This document shows positions 44,557 to 54,131 of a stretch of DNA of 64,000 bases, in pieces; position 1 is the first letter of the stretch, and each line of letters begins with the position of its first letter. A model generated the notes under the pieces. The model worked only from the letters and a program-made list of their open reading frames with translations. It did not search any database and was not told the DNA's origin. The DNA is from an uncultured Paraprevotella sp. (lineage in GTDB: Bacteria > Bacteroidota > Bacteroidia > Bacteroidales > Bacteroidaceae): the NCBI GenBank assembly GCA_910586505.1, contig CAJUGV010000001.1, positions 372,001-436,000 of the forward strand, written 5' to 3'. A program made the translations under genes and the position numbers.

Positions 44557-46218
44557 ATGAAAAAGGTATTTTTAGTCATGGGACTGGGCCTGCTGTCGGC
44601 GTTCCATGTGTCAGCCCAAAAGGACAGTAACCGGAATTTCGAGTTGTTGAAGAATCTGGAAATCTTCGGTGATATTTATAAACAGCTGGATATGCTGTAT
44701 GTGGACACTTTGGCGGCCGATACGGTTATAGAGTGGGGGATTAACTCCATGTTGCAGAGGGTAGATCCTTTTACCGCCTATTATCCTGAAAACGATATGG
44801 ACGAACTGAAGGAGATGACCACCGGAAAGTATGCCGGAATCGGTTCGGTGATCCGGTATTATAAGAAGGAAGACCGTGTGATGATCATCGAACCGTGGGA
44901 AGATAGTCCGGCTAATGAGGCGGGCGTCAGGGGCGGTGATATCATTCTCTCTATCGACGGTAAGGATATGAAAGGTAAGACGAATCAGGAAGTAAGTGAG
45001 AAGTTGCGGGGAGATGCCGGTACCACTTTCGAACTGACAGTCAGGCGTGCCGGAGTGGAGGAGCCGTTGTCTTTCAAGATTACCCGCCGGAACATTACGA
45101 TGCCTGCAGTGCCTTATTACGGGATGGTGTCGGACAGTGTCGGTTATATTTATTTCGATCGTTTCGTAAGCGGTTGCTCGCGCGACTTTCGCCGGGCCGT
45201 GGTGGCTTTGAAGGAACAGGGGGCGAAAGCCTTGGTCGTGGACATGCGTGGCAATCCCGGTGGTCCGCTGAATGAGGCGGTAGAGGTGACGAATCTGTTT
45301 ATCCCCCGCGGACAGAAGGTGGTTTATACGAAAGGAAAGCTTGCATCGGTGAATTCGGAGCATTATACGGAGAAAGAGCCTTTGGATGTGAATATTCCCG
45401 TGGCGGTGCTGGTGAGCCGGTCTACGGCCTCTTCGGCAGAGATCGTCTCGGGAGCATTGCAGGACAAGGACCGGGCTGTGATCATCGGAGAGCGTACCTA
45501 TGGCAAGGGGCTGGTGCAGATTATCAGGGAAGTGCCCTATCACGGTAGTCTGAAAGTGACGACAAGCCGTTATTATATCCCCAGCGGGCGTTGTATTCAG
45601 GCGTATGATTACCGTCATCTGAATCCCGACGGGTCTGCCGGGACGGTACCCGACAGTCTGACAAAGGTGTTTTATACGGCCGGAGGGCGTGAAGTGCGCG
45701 ATGGCGGAGGCATCCAGCCAGACGTCGTGATTGAACCGGACAGCTTGCCGTCGATCGTTTATGATATAGCATCTTCCGATGTGGCCATAGAATATATTAA
45801 TAAGTACGTGCGCGAGCATGAGAGTATTGCGCCGGCCGGCGAATTTTCTCTTACCGACGAGGATTATGCCGACTTTGTAAGAATGGTGGCAGAGAGCGAC
45901 TTTACCTATAAGAGCCGTACGGAGGAAGTGATGAAACTGCTGGAACGGGCAGCCCGTTTCGAGGGATGTTATGAGGATGCCAAGCCGGAGTTCGAGGCTT
46001 TGGCGCAGAAGATGAACGGAGATGTGACCGCCGGTCTGGAGCGGCCGTTGAATAAGAAAGAAATCAAGTTGATTCTGGAGAATGATATTGTAAGCCGTTA
46101 CTATTTCCGTCGTGGGGCTATCCGTCAGCAATTGAAGGATGACAAAGACTTGAAGGCGGCATTGGAGATACTGGCCGATACGGAACGTTACAGAAAGTTG
46201 CTTAAACCGGAAAAATAA
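44557..46218 (+). CDS. S41-family carboxy-terminal processing protease (CtpA-like)
   Basis: 553 residues with signal peptide (cut near FHVSA-QKD). A PDZ domain (about 95-175, GGDIILSIDGKDMKGKTNQEV) precedes the tail-specific protease core. The Ser-Lys dyad is S292 in RSTASSAEIVSG and K317 in ERTYGKGLVQ. The C-terminal 150 residues are helical. A periplasmic protease that trims or degrades envelope proteins from their C-termini. Its stop overlaps the next ATG (TAATG), so the two genes are coupled. Confidence 0.95.
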   Translation: MKKVFLVMGLGLLSAFHVSAQKDSNRNFELLKNLEIFGDIYKQLDMLYVDTLAADTVIEWGINSMLQRVDPFTAYYPENDMDELKEMTTGKYAGIGSVIRYYKKEDRVMIIEPWEDSPANEAGVRGGDIILSIDGKDMKGKTNQEVSEKLRGDAGTTFELTVRRAGVEEPLSFKITRRNITMPAVPYYGMVSDSVGYIYFDRFVSGCSRDFRRAVVALKEQGAKALVVDMRGNPGGPLNEAVEVTNLFIPRGQKVVYTKGKLASVNSEHYTEKEPLDVNIPVAVLVSRSTASSAEIVSGALQDKDRAVIIGERTYGKGLVQIIREVPYHGSLKVTTSRYYIPSGRCIQAYDYRHLNPDGSAGTVPDSLTKVFYTAGGREVRDGGGIQPDVVIEPDSLPSIVYDIASSDVAIEYINKYVREHESIAPAGEFSLTDEDYADFVRMVAESDFTYKSRTEEVMKLLERAARFEGCYEDAKPEFEALAQKMNGDVTAGLERPLNKKEIKLILENDIVSRYYFRRGAIRQQLKDDKDLKAALEILADTERYRKLLKPEK

Positions 46219-46610
46219 TGAAGCGAAAGAGGAAAAATCCCAATAAAGGCATTATGCTGGGTATCATGGCGCTTGCCGTGATGGTATTGGCTGTGGTTGT
46301 GTTTTTTTGGCTGTGGTGCTTCCCGGCCGGAACCCGGCCAGCTGAAGTGGAAAAGACGGAGTACCGTATTTTGCTTGATGCCGGTTTCCGGAATGACAGC
46401 GTACAGCTTCAGATCAATGACAGCATCATATTCAGTAGACGGGTGACGGAGGATGTCGTGGAAATCGTTGTAACGATGCCCGAAAGGGAAAACCTTCTGA
46501 TGGTGGTGCGTCCGGAGGCGGATGAGGTCAGTTCGTTCGACTTGTCTCCGGAAGGAGGGCGTGTCGTCTTGCAGAGTGATGAGGGAACGGTGACTTTGGA
46601 AACTTTCTGA
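46218..46610 (+). CDS. Small single-pass membrane protein of unknown function
   Basis: 130 residues. Basic N-terminus, one membrane helix (about 13-35), then a soluble beta-rich domain that would face the periplasm. No recognised motif. Translationally coupled to the S41 protease by the TAATG overlap, suggesting it works with or is processed by it. Confidence 0.8.
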   Translation: MKRKRKNPNKGIMLGIMALAVMVLAVVVFFWLWCFPAGTRPAEVEKTEYRILLDAGFRNDSVQLQINDSIIFSRRVTEDVVEIVVTMPERENLLMVVRPEADEVSSFDLSPEGGRVVLQSDEGTVTLETF

Positions 46611-46650
46611 ACCTTAATCGAAGGTCCTGGGTAAAAATAGAGGTGTAAAA

Positions 46651-46682
46651 TTTTGCCGATAAGCTTATTTTGTTTATCTTTG
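46651..46682 (+). promoter_or_regulatory. Promoter of the rimP-nusA-infB operon
   Basis: TTTTG (46651-46655), 19-nt spacer, TATCTTTG (46675-46682), a full consensus match about 64 bases before the rimP ATG. Confidence 0.8.
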
Positions 46683-46745
46683 CAGCATTATGATGAGGTG
46701 AGGGGCTTGACAAAGTTCCTCACTTTGCATTTAATACGTAAGCGA

Positions 46746-47213
46746 ATGATAGAAAAAACCATTGTAGCAAAGCTGGTAGAAGAGTGGCTTGAGGGCAAGG
46801 ATTACTTTTTGGTGGATGTTGCCATAAGCGCGGATTCCCGTATCGTAGTAGAAATAGACCATGCGGATGGTGTATGGATTGATGATTGCGTCTCGTTGAG
46901 CCGTTTTATCGAAAGCCGCCTGAGCCGTGAGGAGGAAGATTATGAGCTGGAAGTGGGCAGCGCAGGTATCGGTCAGCCTTTTAAAGTGAGACAGCAGTAT
47001 GAGAATCATGTAGGACGCGAGGTGGAAGTGCTCACTAAAAAGGGTGAAAAACTGCGCGGTATACTGTCGGATGCCGGTACGGAAAATTTCAGTGTGACGA
47101 TACAGGTGAAGGAAAAACCCGAAGGGGCAAAGCGTCCGCGATGGGTGGAACGTACGCTGACAATGAGCTACGATGAAGTGCAATATACGAAGTATTTAAT
47201 AAGTTTCAAATAA
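46746..47213 (+). CDS. rimP: Ribosome maturation factor RimP
   Basis: 155 residues, N-terminal alpha/beta domain (VEIDHADGVWIDDCVSLSRFIESRL) and C-terminal SH3-like domain. It assists 30S subunit assembly. Start ATG 46746 (MIEKTIVAKLVEEWL). Heads the conserved rimP-nusA-infB order. Confidence 0.95.
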   Translation: MIEKTIVAKLVEEWLEGKDYFLVDVAISADSRIVVEIDHADGVWIDDCVSLSRFIESRLSREEEDYELEVGSAGIGQPFKVRQQYENHVGREVEVLTKKGEKLRGILSDAGTENFSVTIQVKEKPEGAKRPRWVERTLTMSYDEVQYTKYLISFK

Positions 47214-47217
47214 AGAT

Positions 47218-48480
47218 ATGGCAAAGAAAGCAGAACCCATCAATTTGATATCCACGTTTTCCGAGTTTAAGGAAACGAAGAACATTGACCGTGCAACACT
47301 GGTAAGCGTACTGGAGGAAAGTTTCCGCAGTGTGATCGCCAAGCTCTCCGGGTCGGACGACAACTATGATGTGATAGTGAATCCCGACAAGGGAGATCTG
47401 GAGATATACCGCAACCGTACGGTGGTGGCTGACGGAGAGGTGAAAGATGACAACCGCGAGATCGCTTTGAGCGAGGCCCGCCGTATTGACGCCGATTATG
47501 AAGAGGGCGAAGAAGTGAGCGAGAGTGTGGACTTCGCAGCTTTCGGACGTCGTGCTATCCTTACTTTGCGTCAGACGCTGGCCGGTAAGATTCTGGAACT
47601 GGAGCATGACAGTCTTTATAATAAATATAAGGACCGCGTAGGCGAGATCGTGAGTGCCGAAGTGTATCAGGTATGGAAGAAAGAGATGCTTTGTGTGGAC
47701 GACGAGGGTAACGAGCTGGTGCTTCCGAAAACCGAACAGATTCCGTCTGACTTTTACCGTAAGGGCGAGGCTGTGAGAGCAGTCGTGGCACGGGTGGACA
47801 ATACGACGGGTAATCCCAGAATTATCTTGAGCCGGACTTCACCGGTGTTCCTGCAGCGTTTGCTTGAGGCGGAGGTGCCGGAAATTCATGACGGTCTGAT
47901 AACCGTGCGTAAGATTGCCCGTATGCCGGGAGAGCGTGCCAAAATAGCCGTGGAGAGCTATGATGACCGTATCGATCCGGTAGGAGCATGCGTGGGTGTG
48001 AAAGGTAGCCGTGTGCACGGTATTGTGCGTGAATTGCGTGGAGAGAATATCGATGTGATAAACTATACGCAGAATCTCTCCCTCTTTATAACACGTGCCT
48101 TGAGTCCGGCTGCCGTGAACAGTGTGAAGGTGGACGAAGAAGGACGCCGGGCCGAGGTTTATCTTGCTCCCGACCAAGTGTCGCTGGCAATCGGTAAGGG
48201 CGGACTTAATATCAAACTGGCCAGTATGTTGTCTGAATATACCATTGACGTGTTCCGTGAGATAGAAGGCGGAGCGGAAGATGGAGATGATATCTATCTG
48301 GATGAGTTTGAAGGTGATATTGACCGTTGGGTCATAGATGCTCTTAAGGCTATCGGCATGCAGACGGCAAAGGATGTGCTGGAGGCTCCGCGTGAGACGC
48401 TGGCGACACGGGCCGATCTGGAAGAGGAGACCGTAGACGAGGTGCTGAGAATTTTAAGAGAAGAGTTTGAGGAGGAATAA
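47218..48480 (+). CDS. nusA: Transcription termination/antitermination factor NusA
   Basis: 420 residues. N-terminal RNA-polymerase-binding domain, S1 domain (about 135-200), two KH domains (EIHDGLITVRKIARMPGERAKIAV; VSLAIGKGGLNIKLASMLSEYTIDV) and a short C-terminal acidic segment. It modulates pausing, termination and antitermination. Four bases after rimP. Confidence 0.97.
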   Translation: MAKKAEPINLISTFSEFKETKNIDRATLVSVLEESFRSVIAKLSGSDDNYDVIVNPDKGDLEIYRNRTVVADGEVKDDNREIALSEARRIDADYEEGEEVSESVDFAAFGRRAILTLRQTLAGKILELEHDSLYNKYKDRVGEIVSAEVYQVWKKEMLCVDDEGNELVLPKTEQIPSDFYRKGEAVRAVVARVDNTTGNPRIILSRTSPVFLQRLLEAEVPEIHDGLITVRKIARMPGERAKIAVESYDDRIDPVGACVGVKGSRVHGIVRELRGENIDVINYTQNLSLFITRALSPAAVNSVKVDEEGRRAEVYLAPDQVSLAIGKGGLNIKLASMLSEYTIDVFREIEGGAEDGDDIYLDEFEGDIDRWVIDALKAIGMQTAKDVLEAPRETLATRADLEEETVDEVLRILREEFEEE

Positions 48481-48487
48481 GACATAT

Positions 48488-51229
48488 ATGAGTATAAGAC
48501 TGAATAAAGTGACCAAGGAGTGCAACGTCGGCCTCCAAACGGCAGTGGAGTTTCTGCAAAAGAAAGGATTTGGCGATGTAGAAGCCAATCCTAATACTAA
48601 GATAACAGACGAACAATATCGCTTGCTTGTGGCGGAGTTCAAGACCGATAAGGGATTGAGGGACGATGCGGCGGAAATGAGCCGTAAAAGACAAACGAAG
48701 GTGAAGAAAGCCACTATAGCTTTGGAAACGCCGGCTGAACCGGTAGAGGTGTCTTTGGTTTCTTCTACCGTGCGCAAAGGTCCCAAAGTTGTCGGTTTTG
48801 TGGATCTGAACGCTCGCAAGTCTGCTCAAGTGAAAGATACGCCGGTGAAAGAAGCGGTGGCTGAAACTCCTGTTGCTGCCGTAACTGAAGTGAATGATAC
48901 CGTCTCTTCTGCGGTTGTGGAAAAGAAAGATCCGGTGGGCACGGAGACAGATGGAGTGTTCCGTCTTTCATCACCGGCGCAGACCGCTCCCCGTCTGAAA
49001 GTGACGGGACATATAGACTTGGCGAGTCTGAATCAATCTACGCGTCCCAAAAAGAAAACAAAGGAAGAAAAACGGAAGGAACGTGAAGAGAAAAACAAGC
49101 GTGACGGCCAAGATCGTCCGCATCGCGATGCCGGTGGTCAAGGTACGGCCGATCCCGGACGTAAAAAACGTGTGCGCATAGGAAAAGAACGTGTGGATGT
49201 GAGTGCCGTGGCCGGACAGCAAAGTCAGTCTAAGCGCAATGGTGCATCCGCACCTGCAAATCGTCGTGACGGGGCCGGACACGGCCGTAATAAGCCACGT
49301 CCTGTCGTAGCTCCTAAGGCTGAAGTTTCGGATGAGGATGTAGCACGTCAGGTAAAAGAAACCCTGGCCCGTCTGACCGGTAAGGGAAAGGCCGGTAAGG
49401 GAGCACGTTACCGTAAAGAGAAGCGTGAGAATGCCCGTGCCTCAATGGAGGAGATGCTTGAGGAACGTGCTGCGGAGAGCAAGGTGCTCAAACTTACAGA
49501 ATTTGTTACTGCCAACGAACTGGCAGTGATGATGGACGTGCCTGTGACTCAGGTTATTGCTACGTGTATGAGCATCGGTATCATGGTGTCGATCAATCAG
49601 CGTCTTGATGCGGAAACAATCAATCTTGTAGCGGAGGAGTTCGGTTTCAGAACCGAGTATGTGAGTGCCGAAGTATCGGAAGCCGTAAACGAAGAGGACG
49701 ACGATGAAGAGGATCTTGTGCCTCGTGCTCCTATTGTGACTGTAATGGGACATGTAGACCACGGTAAGACTTCTTTGCTTGACTATATACGTAAATCGAA
49801 TGTGATAGCCGGAGAGGCCGGCGGTATTACACAGCATATCGGTGCTTATAATGTGAGGCTTGAGGACGGAAGGCATATTACCTTCCTGGATACTCCCGGA
49901 CATGAGGCCTTTACTGCTATGCGTGCCCGTGGTGCGCAAGTGACGGACATCGCTATTATCATTATCGCCGCCGATGACGATATCATGCCCCAGACCAAAG
50001 AGGCTATCAATCATGCTATGGCTGCAGATGTACCTATCGTGTTTGCCATTAATAAGGTGGATAAGCCGGCTGCCAATCCCGATAAGATAAAGGAAGGATT
50101 GGCCGCGATGAATTTCCTTGTGGAAGAATGGGGAGGAAAATACCAGAGTCAGGATATCTCTGCCAAGCAGGGATTAGGTGTAGACGAATTGCTGGAGAAA
50201 GTGTTGCTCGAAGCCGAGATGCTTGATCTTAAAGCCAATCCTAACCGCAAGGCGACCGGATCGGTCATAGAGTCTTCGCTTGATAAGGGACGCGGATATG
50301 TGGCTACGGTACTTGTGTCTAACGGTACACTCCGTATGGGAGATATCGTACTGGCCGGAACTAACTATGGCCGTGTGAAGGCGATGTTCAACGAACGTAA
50401 CCAGCGTGTAAAGGAAATAGGTCCTGCACAGGCTGCTACAATATTGGGTTTGAACGGTGCTCCTACTGCCGGTGATACGTTCCATGTGATGGATACGGAG
50501 CAGGAGGCCCGTGAGATCACAGGTAAGCGGGAACAATTGCAACGTGAACAAGGATTGCGTACGCAAAAGATTCTTACGTTGGACGAAGTGGGCCGTCGTA
50601 TAGCACTGGGTGGATTCCAGGAACTCAATGTGATCGTGAAGGGTGATGTGGATGGTTCTATCGAGGCTTTGGGAGACTCGCTCATCAAGCTGTCGACCGA
50701 GAAGATTGCCGTGAATGTTATTCACAAAGCTGTAGGCCAGATCTCCGAGAGCGATGTGGCACTGGCCGCTGCATCCGAAGCCATTATTATCGGCTTCCAG
50801 GTTCGTCCTTCTGCAACAGCCCGTAAGATGGCTGAACAGCAGGGAGTGGATATTCGTCTGTATTCGATCATTTATGACGCTATTGAGGAAGTGAAGTCGG
50901 CTATGGAAGGTATGTTGGCTCCTGAAATGAAAGAGGAGGTGACGGCTACTATAGACGTGCGTATGGTTTACCATATAAGTAAGGTGGGAACTGTGGCCGG
51001 TGCTTATGTTTCCGATGGTAAGGTGCAGCGCAGTAACAAGGCTCGTGTGGTGCGTGACGGTATAGTAGTTCATACCGGACAGATCAATGCCCTGAAGCGT
51101 TTCAAGGATGATGTGAAAGAAGTGGGTACGAACTTCGAGTGTGGTATCAGCCTTGTCAATTATAATGATTTGCGGGAAGGTGATATAATCGAGACTTATC
51201 GCGAAGTGGAAATCAAGGCAAAACTTTGA
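48488..51229 (+). CDS. infB: Translation initiation factor IF-2
   Basis: 913 residues from ATG 48488 (MSIRLNKVTKECNVGLQTAVEFL). Long, charged, low-complexity N-terminal region to about 330. GTPase domain with G1 GHVDHGKT (421-428), DTPGHEAF and NKVD. C-terminal beta-barrel and fMet-tRNA-binding domains follow. It places initiator tRNA on the 30S subunit. Its stop codon overlaps the following ATG (ATGA). Confidence 0.98.
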   Translation: MSIRLNKVTKECNVGLQTAVEFLQKKGFGDVEANPNTKITDEQYRLLVAEFKTDKGLRDDAAEMSRKRQTKVKKATIALETPAEPVEVSLVSSTVRKGPKVVGFVDLNARKSAQVKDTPVKEAVAETPVAAVTEVNDTVSSAVVEKKDPVGTETDGVFRLSSPAQTAPRLKVTGHIDLASLNQSTRPKKKTKEEKRKEREEKNKRDGQDRPHRDAGGQGTADPGRKKRVRIGKERVDVSAVAGQQSQSKRNGASAPANRRDGAGHGRNKPRPVVAPKAEVSDEDVARQVKETLARLTGKGKAGKGARYRKEKRENARASMEEMLEERAAESKVLKLTEFVTANELAVMMDVPVTQVIATCMSIGIMVSINQRLDAETINLVAEEFGFRTEYVSAEVSEAVNEEDDDEEDLVPRAPIVTVMGHVDHGKTSLLDYIRKSNVIAGEAGGITQHIGAYNVRLEDGRHITFLDTPGHEAFTAMRARGAQVTDIAIIIIAADDDIMPQTKEAINHAMAADVPIVFAINKVDKPAANPDKIKEGLAAMNFLVEEWGGKYQSQDISAKQGLGVDELLEKVLLEAEMLDLKANPNRKATGSVIESSLDKGRGYVATVLVSNGTLRMGDIVLAGTNYGRVKAMFNERNQRVKEIGPAQAATILGLNGAPTAGDTFHVMDTEQEAREITGKREQLQREQGLRTQKILTLDEVGRRIALGGFQELNVIVKGDVDGSIEALGDSLIKLSTEKIAVNVIHKAVGQISESDVALAAASEAIIIGFQVRPSATARKMAEQQGVDIRLYSIIYDAIEEVKSAMEGMLAPEMKEEVTATIDVRMVYHISKVGTVAGAYVSDGKVQRSNKARVVRDGIVVHTGQINALKRFKDDVKEVGTNFECGISLVNYNDLREGDIIETYREVEIKAKL

Positions 51230-51747
51230 TGACTGCGGTAAGCATGTTGGACATTCTTGTATTCGTCGTATTGGTGTGCGGATTCATCCGCGGAGCGATG
51301 GACGGCTTTTTCCGTCAGGCTGCTTCCATTACCGGTTTCTTTGCCGGGTTGCTGGTCGCTTTTATGCTCTATCCCGTAGTGGGTGACTGGTTGGCCGTTC
51401 ATTTCGAAGGAGGATTGTCTGTTGCACGTGTCATTGCATTTGTATTGCTGTGGTTAGCTGTGCCTATTGTATTGTCTTTGCTGGCTGATGTGCTGGCAAG
51501 GGCCGTACGTATAGCCGGCCTGGGCGGCTTGGATCGTTTGGGCGGAGCTGTGTTGGGCGGCTTGAAATATGTTATATTCTTCAGTTGCTTGTTGAATGTG
51601 GCAGCGGTGCTTCGCATTCTTCCTTCCGGCATGGAGGAGAGTTCCCGGCTTTGCGGTCCTGTTCGTTCTGTATCAAGCCGGCTGTTTGAGGTTTGCAAGT
51701 CTCAGGTAGTTCGTATGACACAAGATGTCATGACGGATATGGACTGA
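51229..51747 (+). CDS. CvpA-family membrane protein
   Basis: 172 residues with four predicted membrane helices and the CvpA signature (MLDILVFVVLVCGFIRGAMDGFFRQ). E. coli CvpA is tied to envelope homeostasis and colicin V export; the Bacteroidetes role is unknown. ATG overlaps the infB stop. The position between infB and the suf genes is, as I recall, conserved in Bacteroidales. Confidence 0.85.
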   Translation: MTAVSMLDILVFVVLVCGFIRGAMDGFFRQAASITGFFAGLLVAFMLYPVVGDWLAVHFEGGLSVARVIAFVLLWLAVPIVLSLLADVLARAVRIAGLGGLDRLGGAVLGGLKYVIFFSCLLNVAAVLRILPSGMEESSRLCGPVRSVSSRLFEVCKSQVVRMTQDVMTDMD

Positions 51748-51774
51748 CAAGATACTTATATGAAAAGAAGGGGC

Positions 51775-51809
51775 GGAATGTGATCATAAGTGAACTTATG
51801 GGGCATTCC
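51775..51809 (+). promoter_or_regulatory. Nested inverted repeat upstream of sufB
   Basis: Outer arms GGAATG (51775-51780) and CATTCC (51804-51809), inner arms CATAAGT (51785-51791) and ACTTATG (51794-51800). A one-mismatch -7-like box TCTCTTTG (51810-51817) follows directly, so the palindrome sits where a repressor would cover the -33 region. Could also be an RNA hairpin between cvpA and sufB. Confidence 0.4.
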
Positions 51810-51833
51810 TCTCTTTGGATATATGTGAGAGAT

Positions 51834-53336
51834 ATGAAAGAAATTGATAAGAAAGAGAATAAGAAAGACAAGACCGCTCCCGGTGAGGAAAAGAATCAGT
51901 TTGTCCGTGAAGTGGCGCATAAGAAGTATGAATACGGATTCTCTTCCAATGTACAGACGGAGATCATAGGCTGTGGTCTGAATGAAGATGTGGTGAGGCT
52001 GATCTCTGCCAAGAAGGAAGAGCCGGAGTGGATGCTTGATTTTCGTCTGAGGGCTTTTCGTTACTGGCAAACGCAGGAACAGCCTTCATGGGCGCATCTG
52101 AGGATGCCGGAAATAGATTATCAGGCCATTTCGTACTACGCTGATCCCACAAAAGGAAACAAAAAGGGGGGGCCTTCATCTTTAGATGAGATAGATCCCG
52201 AATTGATGAAGACATTCGATAAACTGGGTATTCCTCTTGAAGAGCGTTTGGCATTGAGCGGGACGGCTGTGGATGCTGTAATGGATTCCGTTTCGGTGAA
52301 GACAACTTTTAAGGAGAAACTTTCTGAACGTGGCATTATATTCTGCTCCATCAGTGAGGCTGTGCGTGAATATCCCGACTTGGTGAGGCAATATCTCGGG
52401 TCGGTTGTGCCTTATCGTGATAATTATTTTGCGGCACTCAATTCGGCTGTGTTTAGTGACGGATCTTTTGTTTACATACCAAAAGGAGTGCGTTGTCCGA
52501 TGGAATTATCTACTTACTTCCGGATTAATGCGCGTAATACGGGGCAGTTTGAACGAACGCTCATCGTTTGTGATGATGATGGTTATGTCTCTTATTTGGA
52601 GGGATGTACAGCTCCTATGCGCGATGAGAACCAGTTGCATGCCGCAATCGTGGAGATTGTGGTGAATGCCAATGCGGAGGTGAAGTATAGTACGGTACAG
52701 AATTGGTATCCCGGTGATGCGGAAGGCCGTGGCGGGGTACTTAATTTGGTGACGAAGCGTGGGCATCTTCGCGGTGCCAACAGTAAATTGTCTTGGACGC
52801 AGGTTGAAACCGGTTCGGCTATCACTTGGAAATATCCCAGTTGTATTTTAGGGGGCGACAATTCTCAAGCTGAGTTCTACAGTGTAGCTGTTACTAACAA
52901 CTATCAGCAGGCTGATACCGGAACGAAAATGATTCATTTAGGACGTAACACGAAGAGCACAATTATCAGTAAGGGAATATCTGCCGGAAAGAGTCAAAAT
53001 TCTTATCGCGGTCTTGTGCGGGTGTCGCCAAAAGCAGAAGGGGCGCGCAATTATAGTTCGTGTGATTCCTTGTTGTTGGGCAACGAGTGTGGTGCTCATA
53101 CCTTTCCTTATATGGATGTGCATAACCATACGGCTATAGTGGAACATGAGGCTACTACATCGAAGATTTCCGAGGAACAATTATTCTATTGTAGCCAGCG
53201 AGGTATTCCTGCAGAAGAAGCCGTAGGATTGATAGTGAACGGTTATGCAAAAGATGTGATTAATAAACTGCCAATGGAGTTTGCGGTGGAAGCGCAAAAA
53301 CTTTTGAATGTCTCGTTAGAAGGCACGGTAGGATAG
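51834..53336 (+). CDS. sufB: Fe-S cluster assembly scaffold protein SufB
   Basis: 500 residues from ATG 51834, which follows an unusually charged Lys/Glu-rich start. Contains the SufB core with EPEWMLDFRLRAFRYW, YIPKGVRCPMELSTYFRIN, YLEGCTAP, and the C-terminal region CDSLLLGNECGAHTFPY, which carries the cysteine and histidine region used for cluster assembly. With SufC and SufD it forms the SufBC2D scaffold. First of four contiguous suf genes. Confidence 0.96.
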   Translation: MKEIDKKENKKDKTAPGEEKNQFVREVAHKKYEYGFSSNVQTEIIGCGLNEDVVRLISAKKEEPEWMLDFRLRAFRYWQTQEQPSWAHLRMPEIDYQAISYYADPTKGNKKGGPSSLDEIDPELMKTFDKLGIPLEERLALSGTAVDAVMDSVSVKTTFKEKLSERGIIFCSISEAVREYPDLVRQYLGSVVPYRDNYFAALNSAVFSDGSFVYIPKGVRCPMELSTYFRINARNTGQFERTLIVCDDDGYVSYLEGCTAPMRDENQLHAAIVEIVVNANAEVKYSTVQNWYPGDAEGRGGVLNLVTKRGHLRGANSKLSWTQVETGSAITWKYPSCILGGDNSQAEFYSVAVTNNYQQADTGTKMIHLGRNTKSTIISKGISAGKSQNSYRGLVRVSPKAEGARNYSSCDSLLLGNECGAHTFPYMDVHNHTAIVEHEATTSKISEEQLFYCSQRGIPAEEAVGLIVNGYAKDVINKLPMEFAVEAQKLLNVSLEGTVG

Positions 53337-53359
53337 TAATGAATTAAAAGCCATACATT

Positions 53360-54115
53360 ATGTTAAGAATAAAAGATTTGCATGCCGCTATCAACGGCAA
53401 AGAGATATTAAAAGGTATAAATCTGGAAGTAAATCCAGGGGAAATACATGCTTTGATGGGGCAGAATGGTGCAGGGAAAAGTACACTGGGAAATGTGTTG
53501 GCAGGTAATCCGGCCTATGAAGTGACGGGTGGAAGCATCATTTTCAACGGCAAAGATTTGTTGGCTATGAAGCCTGAGGAGAGAGCTAATGAAGGGCTAT
53601 TCTTGTCTTTTCAACAACCGGTGGAGATTCCCGGAGTCTCTATGGTGAATTTTATGCGTGCGGCTATTAACTCTCGACGTAAATACCGTGGAGAGGAACC
53701 CATGGCTGCGGGAGATTTCCTGAAAATGATGCGTGAGAAGCGTAAGATAGTTGAATTGGACAGTAAGTTGGCCAATCGTTCAGTAAATGAGGGTTTCAGT
53801 GGCGGTGAGAAGAAACGGAATGAGATTTTTCAGATGGCTATGCTTGAACCGACATTGAGTATTCTTGACGAGACTGACTCCGGGCTTGATGTTGACGCAT
53901 TGCGTATAGTGGCAGAGGGGTTCAATAAACTTCGTACACCGGAAACATCGGCTTTGGTTATTACTCATTATCAACGTTTGTTAGACTATCTCAAGCCGGA
54001 TGTAGTGCATGTGTTGCTTGACGGACGTATAGTGAAGACCGGCGGGCCTCAATTGGCTACAGAAATAGAAGAGAAGGGTTTTGACTGGATTAAGACCGGA
54101 CTTTCGGCAATCTAA
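53360..54115 (+). CDS. sufC: Fe-S assembly ATPase SufC
   Basis: 251 residues. Walker A GQNGAGKST (34-42), signature NEGFSGGEKKRNE, Walker B LSILDETDSGLD and H-loop ITHYQRLL. Non-transporter ABC ATPase that drives shape changes of SufB/SufD. 23 bases after sufB. Confidence 0.97.
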   Translation: MLRIKDLHAAINGKEILKGINLEVNPGEIHALMGQNGAGKSTLGNVLAGNPAYEVTGGSIIFNGKDLLAMKPEERANEGLFLSFQQPVEIPGVSMVNFMRAAINSRRKYRGEEPMAAGDFLKMMREKRKIVELDSKLANRSVNEGFSGGEKKRNEIFQMAMLEPTLSILDETDSGLDVDALRIVAEGFNKLRTPETSALVITHYQRLLDYLKPDVVHVLLDGRIVKTGGPQLATEIEEKGFDWIKTGLSAI

Positions 54116-54131
54116 AAAGAGCGGAGGATAG

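Noticed and set aside
44611..46131. 506-codon minus-strand ORF opposite the S41 protease
   Set aside because: Antisense shadow; the plus-strand frame has signal peptide, PDZ domain and catalytic dyad.
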